This document shows positions 1 to 8,209 of a stretch of 64,000 nucleotides of DNA, piece by piece; within the stretch, counting starts at the first letter, position 1, and each line of letters starts with the position of its first letter. The position numbers were made by a program, and so were the translations under genes. Below the pieces are notes generated by a model. It was not told where the DNA came from, made no database searches, and saw only the letters and a program-made list of their open reading frames with translations. The stretch comes from an uncultured Crocinitomix sp. (GTDB lineage Bacteria > Bacteroidota > Bacteroidia > Flavobacteriales_D > Crocinitomicaceae), in NCBI GenBank assembly GCA_937136425.1, contig CAKZON010000068.1:186001-250000 (forward strand), written 5' to 3'.

Positions 1-162
1 GTGTATCCCAAATTTACGTGCCTCGTATGAACAAGAAGCTACTACACCTCTATCTGAAGTGCCACCAATTAAAACTGGCTTACCGTTTAATTGGCTATCA
101 ATTAAACGCTCACATGAAACAAAGAAAGTATCTAAGTCCATGTGTACTATTGAACGCTGCAT
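1..162 (-). CDS. dinB: DNA polymerase IV (Y family), N-terminal part, cut by window edge
   Basis: Translesion DNA polymerase of the Y family, acting in the cytoplasm on damaged templates. Only the first 54 codons are inside the window; the gene runs off the left edge. The N-terminus reads MQRSIVHMDLDTFFVSCERL, with the catalytic metal-binding aspartate in HMDLDTFF (Asp9), followed by GKPVLIGG, the strand and turn typical of DinB, and ASCSYEARKFGI, the family motif that contacts the incoming nucleotide. The ATG at 160-162 is the only sensible start because it puts the metal-binding Asp at the usual place. I see no LexA-type box in the short upstream region. The family call is firm; whether the rest of the gene is intact cannot be seen. 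Confidence 0.93.
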   Translation of the reverse strand, partial: MQRSIVHMDLDTFFVSCERLIDSQLNGKPVLIGGTSDRGVVASCSYEARKFGIH

Positions 163-293
163 TTTAAATTCTTTAAGTTATAAGTCTCACTATGTCCAAC
201 CTGAAATACCATAAAACTCTCTCGAATTTTTTTCTGATTGAACGCTACATATAACTTCTACCAACAAACCTATATCGATTAACGATACAAAAT

Positions 294-331
294 AAAAGCA
301 GTAGTCCGTAATCTATTTACGTTCTGCTTTT
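294..331 (-). terminator. Probable bidirectional intrinsic terminator
   Basis: Eight-base arms AAAAGCAG (294-301) and CTGCTTTT (324-331) enclose a loop that itself contains GTAA/TTAC. T-rich tracts follow on both strands. It lies downstream of the adhesin gene that ends at 457, so it could end that transcript. It sits upstream of dinB, so it would also separate the two units. The rest of 163-456 shows nothing else I can support. Confidence 0.5.
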
Positions 332-456
332 TTGCATTTAATTCTACCTAATTAAGTGGGGGAAATACATTGAATTTATCTAAATAGACCTTGCAGATGC
401 TACAGTCCTAAAATAAGGGGAAGACAAATTTTCTGTTACACAAAGATAAGAGATTC

Positions 457-2634
457 TTACTTTAATACGGTAACATGGCCACCTATTTCTGCAGGTAGTC
501 CTGTATCGTATTCATTATAAATGATTTTCCAAATATAAACTCCATCAGCAGCAAGCTCACCTTGATAAGAGCCATCCCAATAACCACCTGCGCCATTAAA
601 TTCATACACTAATTCGCCCCAGCGGTTATAGATATACATTTGGAATATTTGGTTTTCATCATCATAAAAAACCGGTTTGAAAATATTATTTACAGCATTA
701 CCATCTGGCGTAAATGCATTAGGAACCAAAACTGGAATAACCGGAATAACGGTTAGTTGCTGATAGCTCCTATCCTTACACCCATATTCATTAACAACAA
801 TTTGCCAAGGATAATACACACCTGGTTCTGTATAATTATGCCAAACCTCTGTCTCTTGAGAGAAATCACCATCTGCAAAATAGAACCATTGTTCTACTCC
901 ATCTATTGAATGGTCTGTAAAAAAGAAATCTGCATGATACTCATCCAAAACAGTTGGTGATACCGTAAAATCAGATGTTGGACTAGGGAAAATTTCAATT
1001 AAGTTTTCTCGTTCCAATGTCAATGTATCAATACATCCTTCAGTGGTCCATATTGTTAAAGTAACGTCATAAACACCAACATCATTATAAATATATACTG
1101 GATGTTGCTCGCTTGAGGTTCCAATTCCGTCACCAAAGTCCCATTCGTAAAATATTTCTGTATGCGCAAAGGATAAATCCGTAAAAAAGGCCTCATAAGG
1201 GGCACACTTTAATTCATCTGGGACGGTAAAATTAATGGTGGGTTCTGCATATACAAAAATCTCCTCTGTATGTGAAACAGTGCAAATATCATAATTCACT
1301 GTATAGGTAACGTCATGCGGACCTGCAGTATTAAAAACAATATTTGTAGGATTCTCTACCGTTGAGAAAAGTGGATCTGAATATCCTCCAAAATTCCATT
1401 CAAAGGTTGTTCCCTCTCCTTCTGTTGGGTAAATTCCTTCCCCCATAAAATCAAAACTATTTCCCACGATACATTGAGCCTCAGGAGGTGTGAAAAAGAC
1501 ATCAATTTCGTTAGCAACAATAAAGGTTTCAATAGAGGTATCTGTACAAGGCCAACCAGGGTTTACAACCAACCTTACTTCATAAGTTCCCGGGCCAGGA
1601 AAAGTGAATGAAGGTTCAAACTCTGTACTTACATCAGTTCCAGTACCCGGCACACCAAAATCCCATTCATAAAAATCTCCACCGTAGCTATTATTTTCAA
1701 AAAAGATCTCTAATCCTTGGCAAAAGGACACAAAAGTGGTTAGGTCTTCTTGCGGAATTACTTCTGCTTCCAACTCTATTTCACAGTTCAACACTTTAAA
1801 CAAAAAATCACGCCTTGACGTGCTAATTAAATTACCATCACGATACTCTTTTACACAAACACCAACCACATATAAACCTGGTGATTCTGGAAATGCCGTT
1901 AATACTCCAGTTACAGGATCTATACTTAAATCTCCTGCTCCAAAAGGATCATCAGCCGTTATTCCAGGTGCCCAAACTACGGGATCATAAGTTGGCGGAG
2001 CAGCAGGGTCTGGTGCTGGAAAAATACTTGAACCGCCACCAAATGGTGAGCATAATTCATAAACCAAAAGGTCGCCATCAGGATCAATTGCAGAATGATC
2101 AAAAATAAGCTCTTGTCCAGCACATAAAACCAGTGGAGGATAATTTGTAAAACGTGCACTACTGTTACATATTGCTAAAGATGCTGGAGGAATATCAATT
2201 TGTAATGTCAATCCTTCATCACCTGGATCTGCCAAATTTGTTACGGCAGGACCTCTACAACACCTCTGGTAAGAAAGTATATATCCTGTTGGAGAATCAG
2301 GTAATGTTACTGTTTTTTGATAAATTGCTTCTTCCACACAAATATCTGAAGGAAAGGTAATACAAGGGTTATCAAAAAGGACATCTAATTCCTCACTTCC
2401 AGGAAATGGAATTGTAAAATAATCTATTTGAACATTTAAACCATTAAAAACCGTAACTGGTAATGGAGAGTCAAATGCAGCCCCATCAGAAAGACAGTCT
2501 CTATATAATTTTAAAGTAACTTGATAGGTATTCCCTCCTAAACAATCATAATACATATCTCCTCCAACTATATGAGAAGCATAAAGTTGTGAGCTGAGTA
2601 TAAGGGACAATATGACAGTAAAAAAACGTTTCAA
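457..2634 (-). CDS. PKD-repeat surface protein with gliding-motility (CHU_C) T9SS sorting domain
   Basis: Large secreted protein, probably a cell-surface adhesin exported by the type IX secretion system. It has a signal peptide (MKRFFTVILSLILSSQLYA), then a cysteine-containing N-terminal region beginning SHIVGGDMYY that is common in flavobacterial gliding-associated proteins. Several PKD-like domains follow, marked by YEWDFG-type motifs. The last ~90 residues are a gliding-motility C-terminal domain (PNAFTPDGNAVNN, then IYNRWGELVYE, then YWDGSYQG), the type B T9SS signal. The open frame extends to a TTG at 2664, but the TTG at 2632-2634 gives a clean signal peptide and is preferred. No ATG is available, which is itself unusual. 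It is a single-gene unit; its target is unknown. Confidence 0.85.
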   Translation of the reverse strand: MKRFFTVILSLILSSQLYASHIVGGDMYYDCLGGNTYQVTLKLYRDCLSDGAAFDSPLPVTVFNGLNVQIDYFTIPFPGSEELDVLFDNPCITFPSDICVEEAIYQKTVTLPDSPTGYILSYQRCCRGPAVTNLADPGDEGLTLQIDIPPASLAICNSSARFTNYPPLVLCAGQELIFDHSAIDPDGDLLVYELCSPFGGGSSIFPAPDPAAPPTYDPVVWAPGITADDPFGAGDLSIDPVTGVLTAFPESPGLYVVGVCVKEYRDGNLISTSRRDFLFKVLNCEIELEAEVIPQEDLTTFVSFCQGLEIFFENNSYGGDFYEWDFGVPGTGTDVSTEFEPSFTFPGPGTYEVRLVVNPGWPCTDTSIETFIVANEIDVFFTPPEAQCIVGNSFDFMGEGIYPTEGEGTTFEWNFGGYSDPLFSTVENPTNIVFNTAGPHDVTYTVNYDICTVSHTEEIFVYAEPTINFTVPDELKCAPYEAFFTDLSFAHTEIFYEWDFGDGIGTSSEQHPVYIYNDVGVYDVTLTIWTTEGCIDTLTLERENLIEIFPSPTSDFTVSPTVLDEYHADFFFTDHSIDGVEQWFYFADGDFSQETEVWHNYTEPGVYYPWQIVVNEYGCKDRSYQQLTVIPVIPVLVPNAFTPDGNAVNNIFKPVFYDDENQIFQMYIYNRWGELVYEFNGAGGYWDGSYQGELAADGVYIWKIIYNEYDTGLPAEIGGHVTVLK

Positions 2635-2801
2635 GCGAATCTCTAATTTAACAAAAAAAAACAACTTAATTTATTGAAAATCACCTTACCTGTAGCAATT
2701 ATTGATTTTGCAGTTAACATTCAATAATCGAACCTGTTAGAAGGATTCTTTAAAATAAAACGTATTTAACTAAGAAAAGTTCCCTCAAAGGGAGACAAAA
2801 A

Positions 2802-3377
2802 CTAAATATGAAGCCCTAGTCCAAAAGAAAACCGCCACTCATCCAAGAAAATTGGATAAGTGTCAGATTTATGTTTGCCAAAAATATAACGTGTTTCAAC
2901 GAACATAAAAAAGAGTTTTTCACCAAAAAAGTCTAATCCTGTAGCCACTGAACCAACAGGATTAATCGATTTTTTATAAGTAACGGTGTTTGTAACCTCA
3001 TCTAACCTACCATACTCTGATGATTGCGCATATGCAACACCAGGTTGAAAACCAACATAAGGCTGAAGTTGCGCATCCGAAAAGCGATAAAATGCCCCTG
3101 CATATAGCTGATGGTTAATCGTAAATCTAGGACGATCGCCAAATGCATTTAAATAATAAAACCCATCTCCTCTTAATTCAATTCGTCCTTCTTTTGGTCG
3201 CAAACCTAAATAGCCGTGTAGCTGAATGGTTCTAGTATTTTCAGTTAAAAACCCAGGTGAAAAAGACAAGGCTGATTTAATCTTAATCTTATCTGGTGCT
3301 GATTCTTGAGCAGTTACATTTATGGCACTTAAGCCAATTATTAAAGCAATTGCTATTTTTTTGCCAAAACTTACCAT
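2802..3377 (-). CDS. Outer-membrane beta-barrel protein
   Basis: Predicted outer-membrane protein of about 190 residues. It has a signal peptide (MVSFGKKIAIALIIGLSAINVTAQ) followed by alternating hydrophobic/polar strands and aromatic girdle residues, and it ends in a short strand (WRFSFGLGLHI) as barrel proteins do. Its start codon overlaps the stop of the next upstream gene by 7 bp (3371-3377), so the two are translationally coupled and probably work together. A short hairpin (TCCCT/AGGGA at 2781-2793) just downstream may be a weak terminator. It resembles the small OmpW/OmpX-like barrels of Bacteroidota, but I recognise no specific family or substrate. Confidence 0.72.
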   Translation of the reverse strand: MVSFGKKIAIALIIGLSAINVTAQESAPDKIKIKSALSFSPGFLTENTRTIQLHGYLGLRPKEGRIELRGDGFYYLNAFGDRPRFTINHQLYAGAFYRFSDAQLQPYVGFQPGVAYAQSSEYGRLDEVTNTVTYKKSINPVGSVATGLDFFGEKLFFMFVETRYIFGKHKSDTYPIFLDEWRFSFGLGLHI

Positions 3378-4009
3378 AAATCTGCAATTCTATAGTTTAA
3401 ACTTAACGTTAGTAAAACATGAGATTCAATACCTTCCTCATGGCCGTCAGAATGATCAGTATCCAAATAATATCCGTTACCTACCTCTGTTAATTCATAA
3501 TCTAAATGTTCTCCTAGGTGCAACATGTATTGCGCGGAAAATGTCACATTAAACCGATCTGATAAAAAATAATGAGCTCCTAATCCACCTTGTACGGCCG
3601 AACTCCACCGACTAATGCTTTCGTCAGATCGATCTAAAAAACTTGTACTCAATGGTGTTACCTCTGCATAATCAAAACAATGCCCCGCGATTAAATAAGG
3701 CATAAATTTCTCCGTTTTTTTAGGATAAAATAAAACTGACCAACCAACGTGTGCGTTGTTTCTTGTTCCGGCACCACGCAAATCCAATGTAATCCAATCT
3801 GCAAACCACTCCGTACTTAAAAAATCAAATAATTGTAATCTAAATTGGCCTCCTGTACCTAAACCAGGTACTTCGTCATGACCAAAAAGGCTTGTGGTAG
3901 TTCTTAAGCCTAAAGATAGATCTCCTTTTTCTAAATAAGGATTCAATTCCTGGCTCATTCCACTATAGCTGAAGCCAAAAATCAAGGTGATTAATACAAG
4001 TTTTCGCAT
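3371..4009 (-). CDS. Outer-membrane beta-barrel protein
   Basis: Second barrel-type protein of the pair, 212 residues, with signal peptide MRKLVLITLIFGFSYSGMSQ. The mature part has many amphipathic strands, for example GGQFRLQLFDFLSTEWFADW, and ends in VLLTLSLNYRIADLW, a typical barrel closing strand with C-terminal aromatic. It is first in a two-gene unit with the protein ending at 2802, overlapping it by 7 bp. Function is unknown; size suggests 8-10 strands. It could be an OMP_b-brl family structural protein rather than a transporter. Confidence 0.72.
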   Translation of the reverse strand: MRKLVLITLIFGFSYSGMSQELNPYLEKGDLSLGLRTTTSLFGHDEVPGLGTGGQFRLQLFDFLSTEWFADWITLDLRGAGTRNNAHVGWSVLFYPKKTEKFMPYLIAGHCFDYAEVTPLSTSFLDRSDESISRWSSAVQGGLGAHYFLSDRFNVTFSAQYMLHLGEHLDYELTEVGNGYYLDTDHSDGHEEGIESHVLLTLSLNYRIADLW

Positions 4010-4168
4010 GATTGGTTTTGTCTTAAAAGGGTGTATCTTAAAAACGTAATCTCAATAAAGATATTGCATAATTCGAGATAAATTGAGACTTGTGACAAGA
4101 ATTTGTAGCTTTTTTAAACTATTTGCTCAATTGCGAGTTATATCTTTACATCCTTATAACTAACAATT

Positions 4169-4657
4169 ATGTCAATTTCAAATTTTCACGAGCTTACATT
4201 CAATTTTCCAAACGGAACACCTTACCCAACAGAAGATTTAAAAGGTAAAACTATTTTAGTTGTAAACACGGCTACAAAATGCGGCCTTACGCCACAATTT
4301 GCAGGTTTAGAATTATTACATGCAAAATACGGACCCGAGGGACTTGCTATTTTAGGGTTTCCATGCAATCAATTTGGTGGACAAGAACCAGAAACGAATG
4401 AGACTATGATTGAAACATGTGAAATTAATCACGGTGTTACTTTTCAATTATTAGAAAAAATTGAGGTAAATGGTAAAAAAACACATCCTGTTTTTAAATG
4501 GCTCAAAAGTAAAACTGGAGGTTTCTTTGGATCAAGAATCAAATGGAACTTTACCAAATTTTTAATCGCCTCAGACGGAAAAACAATTAAACGATATGCT
4601 CCTGTAACAAAGCCAGAGAAAATAGAAGCGGACATTATTAAACTACTTAAAAAATAG
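4169..4657 (+). CDS. Glutathione peroxidase-family thiol peroxidase
   Basis: Reduces hydrogen peroxide and organic hydroperoxides in the cytoplasm. In bacteria lacking glutathione these cysteine forms normally use thioredoxin. The peroxidatic Cys38 lies in NTATKCGLTPQ, Gln72 in CNQFGGQEP, and Trp126-Asn127 in KWNFTKFL, so the catalytic tetrad is complete. Cys84 in the helix before GVTFQLL sits where the resolving cysteine of thioredoxin-dependent members is found. At 162 residues it is full length. The gene stands alone. A -7-like element TATCTTTA occurs about 20 bp before the ATG. No selenocysteine codon is used. Confidence 0.93.
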   Translation: MSISNFHELTFNFPNGTPYPTEDLKGKTILVVNTATKCGLTPQFAGLELLHAKYGPEGLAILGFPCNQFGGQEPETNETMIETCEINHGVTFQLLEKIEVNGKKTHPVFKWLKSKTGGFFGSRIKWNFTKFLIASDGKTIKRYAPVTKPEKIEADIIKLLKK

Positions 4658-4686
4658 TTTCAGCACAGCAATTACTGTTGAAGAAA

Positions 4687-4740
4687 GAATCAGAGGAGAG
4701 GTGTTACTTGGCTTACAAAACATTACTCAACCTCTGATTC
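4687..4740. repeat. Perfect 10-bp inverted repeat with 34-nt loop
   Basis: GAATCAGAGG (4687-4696) pairs exactly with CCTCTGATTC (4731-4740). It lies 30 bp past the stop of the peroxidase gene. The loop is long and no T-tract follows, so it is not a standard terminator. It may be a processing or stability element at the mRNA 3' end, or a relic. Confidence 0.5.
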
Positions 4741-4816
4741 ACCATGAAAAATTGTTCAAATACGCTTAAAACTTTACTTACTTATTACTGTACGTGATTT
4801 GAATCTTTGCATAAAT

Positions 4817-4918
4817 TTAGTTGCCATTTTCTGTTGGGTTTTCAATGAAATGATATGTGGTAAATAAAAGTGCTGAAAGTACGAACGGTATAGTGAAATT
4901 GGTGCTGAGCGGCACCAT
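4817..4918 (-). pseudogene. Possible remnant of an acyltransferase-3 C-terminus
   Basis: The 381-bp gap 4658-5038 holds no normal gene. A 33-codon frame on the minus strand encodes one hydrophobic helix (IPFVLSALLFTTYHFIENP) that looks like the last membrane segment of OafA/YrhL-type acyltransferases, which end in a hydrophobic helix followed by (F/I)E(K/N)P. A stop codon lies two codons upstream of its ATG, so nothing more of the gene survives. The resemblance rests on one short motif and may be chance. Confidence 0.25.
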
Positions 4919-5009
4919 TGCTATTTAAGCGTTAATAGGATTAAATCTAAAGTAAAGAATTGACTTAAAACTAATGCCTTTTTCAGTCTCAAAATCCACT
5001 AATTCGCCC

Positions 5010-5017
5010 TATTTTTG
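5010..5017 (+). promoter_or_regulatory. -7 element of the heme A synthase gene
   Basis: TATTTTTG matches the Bacteroidota -7 consensus TAnnTTTG exactly and ends 21 bp before the ATG. No clear TTTG is seen at the -33 position. Confidence 0.55.
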
Positions 5018-5038
5018 TACCATTAAAATACAGCAGCT

Positions 5039-6058
5039 ATGAGTCGAGGTTATATTCGTTTTTCGTGGATTACATTAGTATTAATTTTTCTAGTAATTGC
5101 TGCTGGGAGCATTGTTCGGACAACGGGATCAGGTATGGGTTGCCCAGACTGGCCAAAGTGCTTTGATCAAATCATTCCTCCAACATCAGAAGATCAGCTT
5201 CCAACTAACTACAAAGAAACTTATAGTGAATACCGAAAAAAGAAGATTGACAAATTTGCCAACTTAATTGAATCTATTGGTTTTGAAGAAGAGGCGAACC
5301 AATTAAAATCTGACCCAACACTTTTAGTAGAAGAGGATTTTAATGCCGCCAGAACCTGGACCGAATATGGGAATCGCCTAGTAGGATTTTTGGCTGGAAA
5401 TGCTGTACTTATTTTGTTCATTTGGACCTTAGTTAGATACAGGAGCAATCGAAAATTGCTTTTATTAACCTTTTTAAACCTAATATTAATGGGCTTTGAA
5501 GGTTGGCTAGGTTCTATTGTTGTTGCAACCAACCTAGTTCCATGGACAATAACCTTGCACATGTTTTTTGCGCTTATAATTGTTGGTATTCATATCAAAA
5601 TCATTCGTATTGCAAAAAACAGATCATTTCAGATTAAAATAAAACCCACCTTTAAGTACCTTTTTTATTTTTCACTTGCCCTTACCTTTATTCAAATTAT
5701 TTTGGGTGCTCAAGTGCGTCAAGAAATTGATTTTTTAGTAATTGAAGGTGTAGATCGTGCGCAATGGATTGATGGAATGGCAGGCGATTTTCTATTTCAC
5801 CGTTCATTTTCATGGTTATTATTAGCTACAAATATAGCTTTGCTATGGATGGACAGAAAAGCCGCTTATGGCATACCTGGTTTAAAAATTATAGTTGGGC
5901 TGTTAATTTTATTGTTTATAACAGGAGTACTGTTTTCTTACGCAGGAATGCCTGCCATACTACAACCAATACATTTATTGGCTGCTGCAGTAATTTTAGG
6001 AATTCAGTTTTATAGTCTTGATTATTTTAAATACAAAAGAGAGTCAATGATTCGGTAA
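5039..6058 (+). CDS. ctaA: Heme A synthase (COX15/CtaA family)
   Basis: Oxidises the C8 methyl of heme O to the formyl of heme A for cytochrome oxidase, in the inner membrane. The 339 residues form eight helices. The first helix is followed by the family signature GSIVRTTGSGMGCPDWPKC with paired cysteines (Cys35, Cys41). Expected axial histidines are seen at His174 (TLHMFFAL), His254 (LFHRSFSW) and His312 (QPIHLLAAA). The canonical glutamate/histidine motif EXXHR of the second helix reads EYGNR here (Glu109), so its histidine is replaced by Asn. Single gene with its own promoter; no oxidase genes are nearby in the window. Confidence 0.9.
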   Translation: MSRGYIRFSWITLVLIFLVIAAGSIVRTTGSGMGCPDWPKCFDQIIPPTSEDQLPTNYKETYSEYRKKKIDKFANLIESIGFEEEANQLKSDPTLLVEEDFNAARTWTEYGNRLVGFLAGNAVLILFIWTLVRYRSNRKLLLLTFLNLILMGFEGWLGSIVVATNLVPWTITLHMFFALIIVGIHIKIIRIAKNRSFQIKIKPTFKYLFYFSLALTFIQIILGAQVRQEIDFLVIEGVDRAQWIDGMAGDFLFHRSFSWLLLATNIALLWMDRKAAYGIPGLKIIVGLLILLFITGVLFSYAGMPAILQPIHLLAAAVILGIQFYSLDYFKYKRESMIR

Positions 6059-6157
6059 GTCGGCAATTTTAATTCGAATAAATACCAACTGACGGCGAAA
6101 AATAAACGTCATCAAAAAAAAATGTAAGTTTTTAGGTATACAAATTATAAAAACGAC

Positions 6158-6165
6158 TACTTTTG
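6158..6165 (+). promoter_or_regulatory. -7 element of the gene starting at 6191
   Basis: TACTTTTG is an exact TAnnTTTG match, 25 bp before the ATG at 6191. Confidence 0.5.
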
Positions 6166-6190
6166 TTGCCCTCTTTATTATGAAGGAAAT

Positions 6191-6568
6191 ATGTTGTTGA
6201 AGAAGATAGTTTTACGTAATGATGATCAGTTTGCTACAGCCATACTTAATTGGGCCGGTGAACAAAATATTGACGTGGAAACGTTTGATGGTAAAGCCAG
6301 TCTTTATGATGTTGTAGACTCTCTGGTAATATTGCAAGAAGATCATAATGTTTCGAAAGAAATAAAAGATTTAAGAGATGCAATTGAAAAGAATCATAAA
6401 CCTACACATCAGATTGATGTAAACGCAACAATGAGCGCTTCTGTAGCTTCATTGCGTTTTTGGCTGGAAAATAATAAACCCAAAAGTGTTCTCTTAGTTG
6501 GTGAAGATAAAATGGTAGAAAGTCACCGTTTTACTGAATACCTTGAGAAACTTTCAGAAGTGCTGTAA
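6191..6568 (+). CDS. Conserved-looking cytoplasmic protein of unknown function
   Basis: 125 residues, no signal peptide or membrane segment. I do not recognise the family. The sequence alternates strands and helices. A strand-turn KSVLLVGEDKMVESHRF near residues 97-113 suggests a small Rossmann-like or receiver-like alpha/beta fold, but no catalytic motif is visible. It is a single gene with a good -7 element; the start ATG is followed by a lysine-rich beginning (MLLKKIVLRND). Codon use is like its neighbours, so it is a real gene. Confidence 0.7.
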   Translation: MLLKKIVLRNDDQFATAILNWAGEQNIDVETFDGKASLYDVVDSLVILQEDHNVSKEIKDLRDAIEKNHKPTHQIDVNATMSASVASLRFWLENNKPKSVLLVGEDKMVESHRFTEYLEKLSEVL

Positions 6569-6592
6569 TTCTCAGTACGCTTTATTATACTT

Positions 6593-6715
6593 TCAATTTG
6601 AAAACAAAATGCCAGATGGCATTATTATTTTGTCCTGCTCTTTATTTTGGGTAAAGAGTTCGTTTAATCTAGCCAATTCAACGCGGTACCTGATTCTTTC
6701 ATAATCATCCATCAT
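6593..6715 (-). CDS. Possible small protein, 40 residues
   Basis: A short frame with two adjacent ATGs at 6710-6715, encoding a charged, probably helical peptide (MMDDYERIRYRVELARLNEL, then FTQNKEQDKI). The composition is protein-like and not hydrophobic. There is no clear -7 element and no family I recognise, so this is a weak prediction. The rest of 6569-6853 holds the terminator at 6804-6834. Confidence 0.25.
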   Translation of the reverse strand: MMDDYERIRYRVELARLNELFTQNKEQDKIIMPSGILFSN

Positions 6716-6803
6716 AGTTCAATTGACAGGGTTCTTTCCAACGTTGAGATAGTAACATAATGAACTGCACACAAACTCACAATACAGCTTTGCAATAGAA
6801 CAA

Positions 6804-6834
6804 AAAAAGCCCAAACAAAATGTTTGAGCTTTTT
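6804..6834 (-). terminator. Intrinsic terminator of the dual immunophilin gene
   Basis: Arms AAAAAGCCCAAACA and TGTTTGAGCTTTTT flank a 3-nt loop. The single imperfect pair is a G-U wobble when read on the minus strand but a C-A mismatch on the plus strand, which supports minus-strand use, right after the stop at 6854. Confidence 0.8.
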
Positions 6835-6853
6835 CAAAATAGTTATGCTTGAA

Positions 6854-7867
6854 TTATTTATCCTGCGAACTGCTAATTACTTCAATGTCAAAAATTAACG
6901 TAGAACGCGGTGGAATAGTGGAACGCCCTGCTTCGCCATACCCTAACCAATAAGGGATAATCAATTTGATTTTACCTCCAATGTCACATAAACCTACTCC
7001 TTCATCCCAACCTTTAATTACACGGCCAGCACCAAGCGGAAACTTAAAAGGTTTCCCTCGATCAACTGAAGAATCAAATTTTTCGCCATTTGTGAAAAAC
7101 CCCGTATAATGAACCTCAACTTTTGAACCTTTCTCTGGCTTAACACCATTTCCTTTTTCAACAATCTGATACATTAATCCCGAATCTGTTTGTTTTGCCT
7201 TTTTATGGTCTTTCTTCATTGATTTTTTAAAAGCTTTATTTCGCTTTTTTAATGCCTTTTTCTTCACTTTATCTTTTACCACTCGGTTTTTAGCAAAAAC
7301 CTTGGTTGCATCAAATTTCTCAGCTGCTTTTCCAACTCTGATAATTTCAACTTTTAGCATTTTGTCTTTTGCAGTAATTGCATTTACTACATCCATTCCT
7401 TCAACCACATGTCCAAATACTGAATGTTTACCGTCTAACCAAGGTGTTGCTTTATGTGTCACAAAAAACTGGCTACCATTCATGTTTTTTCCTCCATTCG
7501 CCATTGATAAGATACCAGGACCTGTGTGTAGCAATGTAGTGTCAAATTCATCTCTAAATTTATATCCAGGTCCACCCAAACCATTCCCTAAAGGATCTCC
7601 TCCTTGAATTACAAACCCAGGCACAACACGGTGAAACATTAGTCCATCAAAATAAGGTTTATCAAATGTAAGTGTATCAACCTCAAAATTTCCTTCAGCT
7701 AAACCAACAAAACTAGCCACGGTTAATGGTGTTTTTTCAAATTCCAGCTGGCATAAAAAGGTTCCCTTTTCTACTGTTATTTTCGCATACATCCCTTCTG
7801 CCAGACCGCTTTGAGCATATGATCCAATCGTCATTAACAACGCAAACGCTATACTTAATATTTTCAT
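6854..7867 (-). CDS. Cyclophilin-FKBP fusion peptidyl-prolyl isomerase (dual-family immunophilin)
   Basis: Exported protein-folding catalyst carrying both main classes of prolyl isomerase. A signal peptide ([19 protein letters not shown]) is followed by a cyclophilin domain, about residues 25-180, with [15 protein letters not shown] (catalytic Arg), NGSQFFVT and [13 protein letters not shown] lysine-rich linker (about 190-225) leads to an FKBP domain (about 228-335) with [27 protein letters not shown] and IPYWLGYG. Cyclophilin-first fusions have been described in flavobacteria and spirochaetes. The length of 337 fits two full domains. It has its own promoter (TATATTTG at 7939-7946) and terminator. 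The very basic linker is unusual and could bind membrane or nucleic acid. Confidence 0.93.
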   Translation of the reverse strand: MKILSIAFALLMTIGSYAQSGLAEGMYAKITVEKGTFLCQLEFEKTPLTVASFVGLAEGNFEVDTLTFDKPYFDGLMFHRVVPGFVIQGGDPLGNGLGGPGYKFRDEFDTTLLHTGPGILSMANGGKNMNGSQFFVTHKATPWLDGKHSVFGHVVEGMDVVNAITAKDKMLKVEIIRVGKAAEKFDATKVFAKNRVVKDKVKKKALKKRNKAFKKSMKKDHKKAKQTDSGLMYQIVEKGNGVKPEKGSKVEVHYTGFFTNGEKFDSSVDRGKPFKFPLGAGRVIKGWDEGVGLCDIGGKIKLIIPYWLGYGEAGRSTIPPRSTLIFDIEVISSSQDK

Positions 7868-7938
7868 ATTGTTCTTATTTCTTAAGCGGATTTGAATTTA
7901 AAGATCTATCAAAAATTAACCGCTTTTTTGAATTCACG

Positions 7939-7946
7939 CAAATATA
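7939..7946 (-). promoter_or_regulatory. -7 element of the dual immunophilin gene
   Basis: Read on the minus strand this is TATATTTG, an exact match, about 70 nt before the ATG at 7867. The 342-bp gap 7868-8209 contains this promoter and the promoter of the next plus-strand gene; I see no gene in it. Confidence 0.55.
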
Positions 7947-8196
7947 ATCAAATTGCGTTCCTTTTTTTCTAGATCTGTTAAGAACCTGAACTAGAGTGTT
8001 CAAAATTTTTATCAAGAACAAATTGGGCAAGGTTTAGATAGAAATCCTACTAGTAAGAGAATCAATCAAGGTTTATTTTTGAAATAACGGAATAAAAAGA
8101 ACAACCAATTTTAAAAGAATGGTCAATCACTCTTTAATAATTATTAAATATTTACAACAGACAGAGCAAAGATGTAATTAAAAGCCAGAAATAGCG

Positions 8197-8204
8197 TAAA
8201 TTTG
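8197..8204 (+). promoter_or_regulatory. -7 element placed 5 nt before an ATG
   Basis: TAAATTTG is an exact consensus match. It ends only 5 nt before the ATG at 8210, so the transcript of the SDR gene would have almost no leader. Confidence 0.55.
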
Positions 8205-8209
8205 CCATC

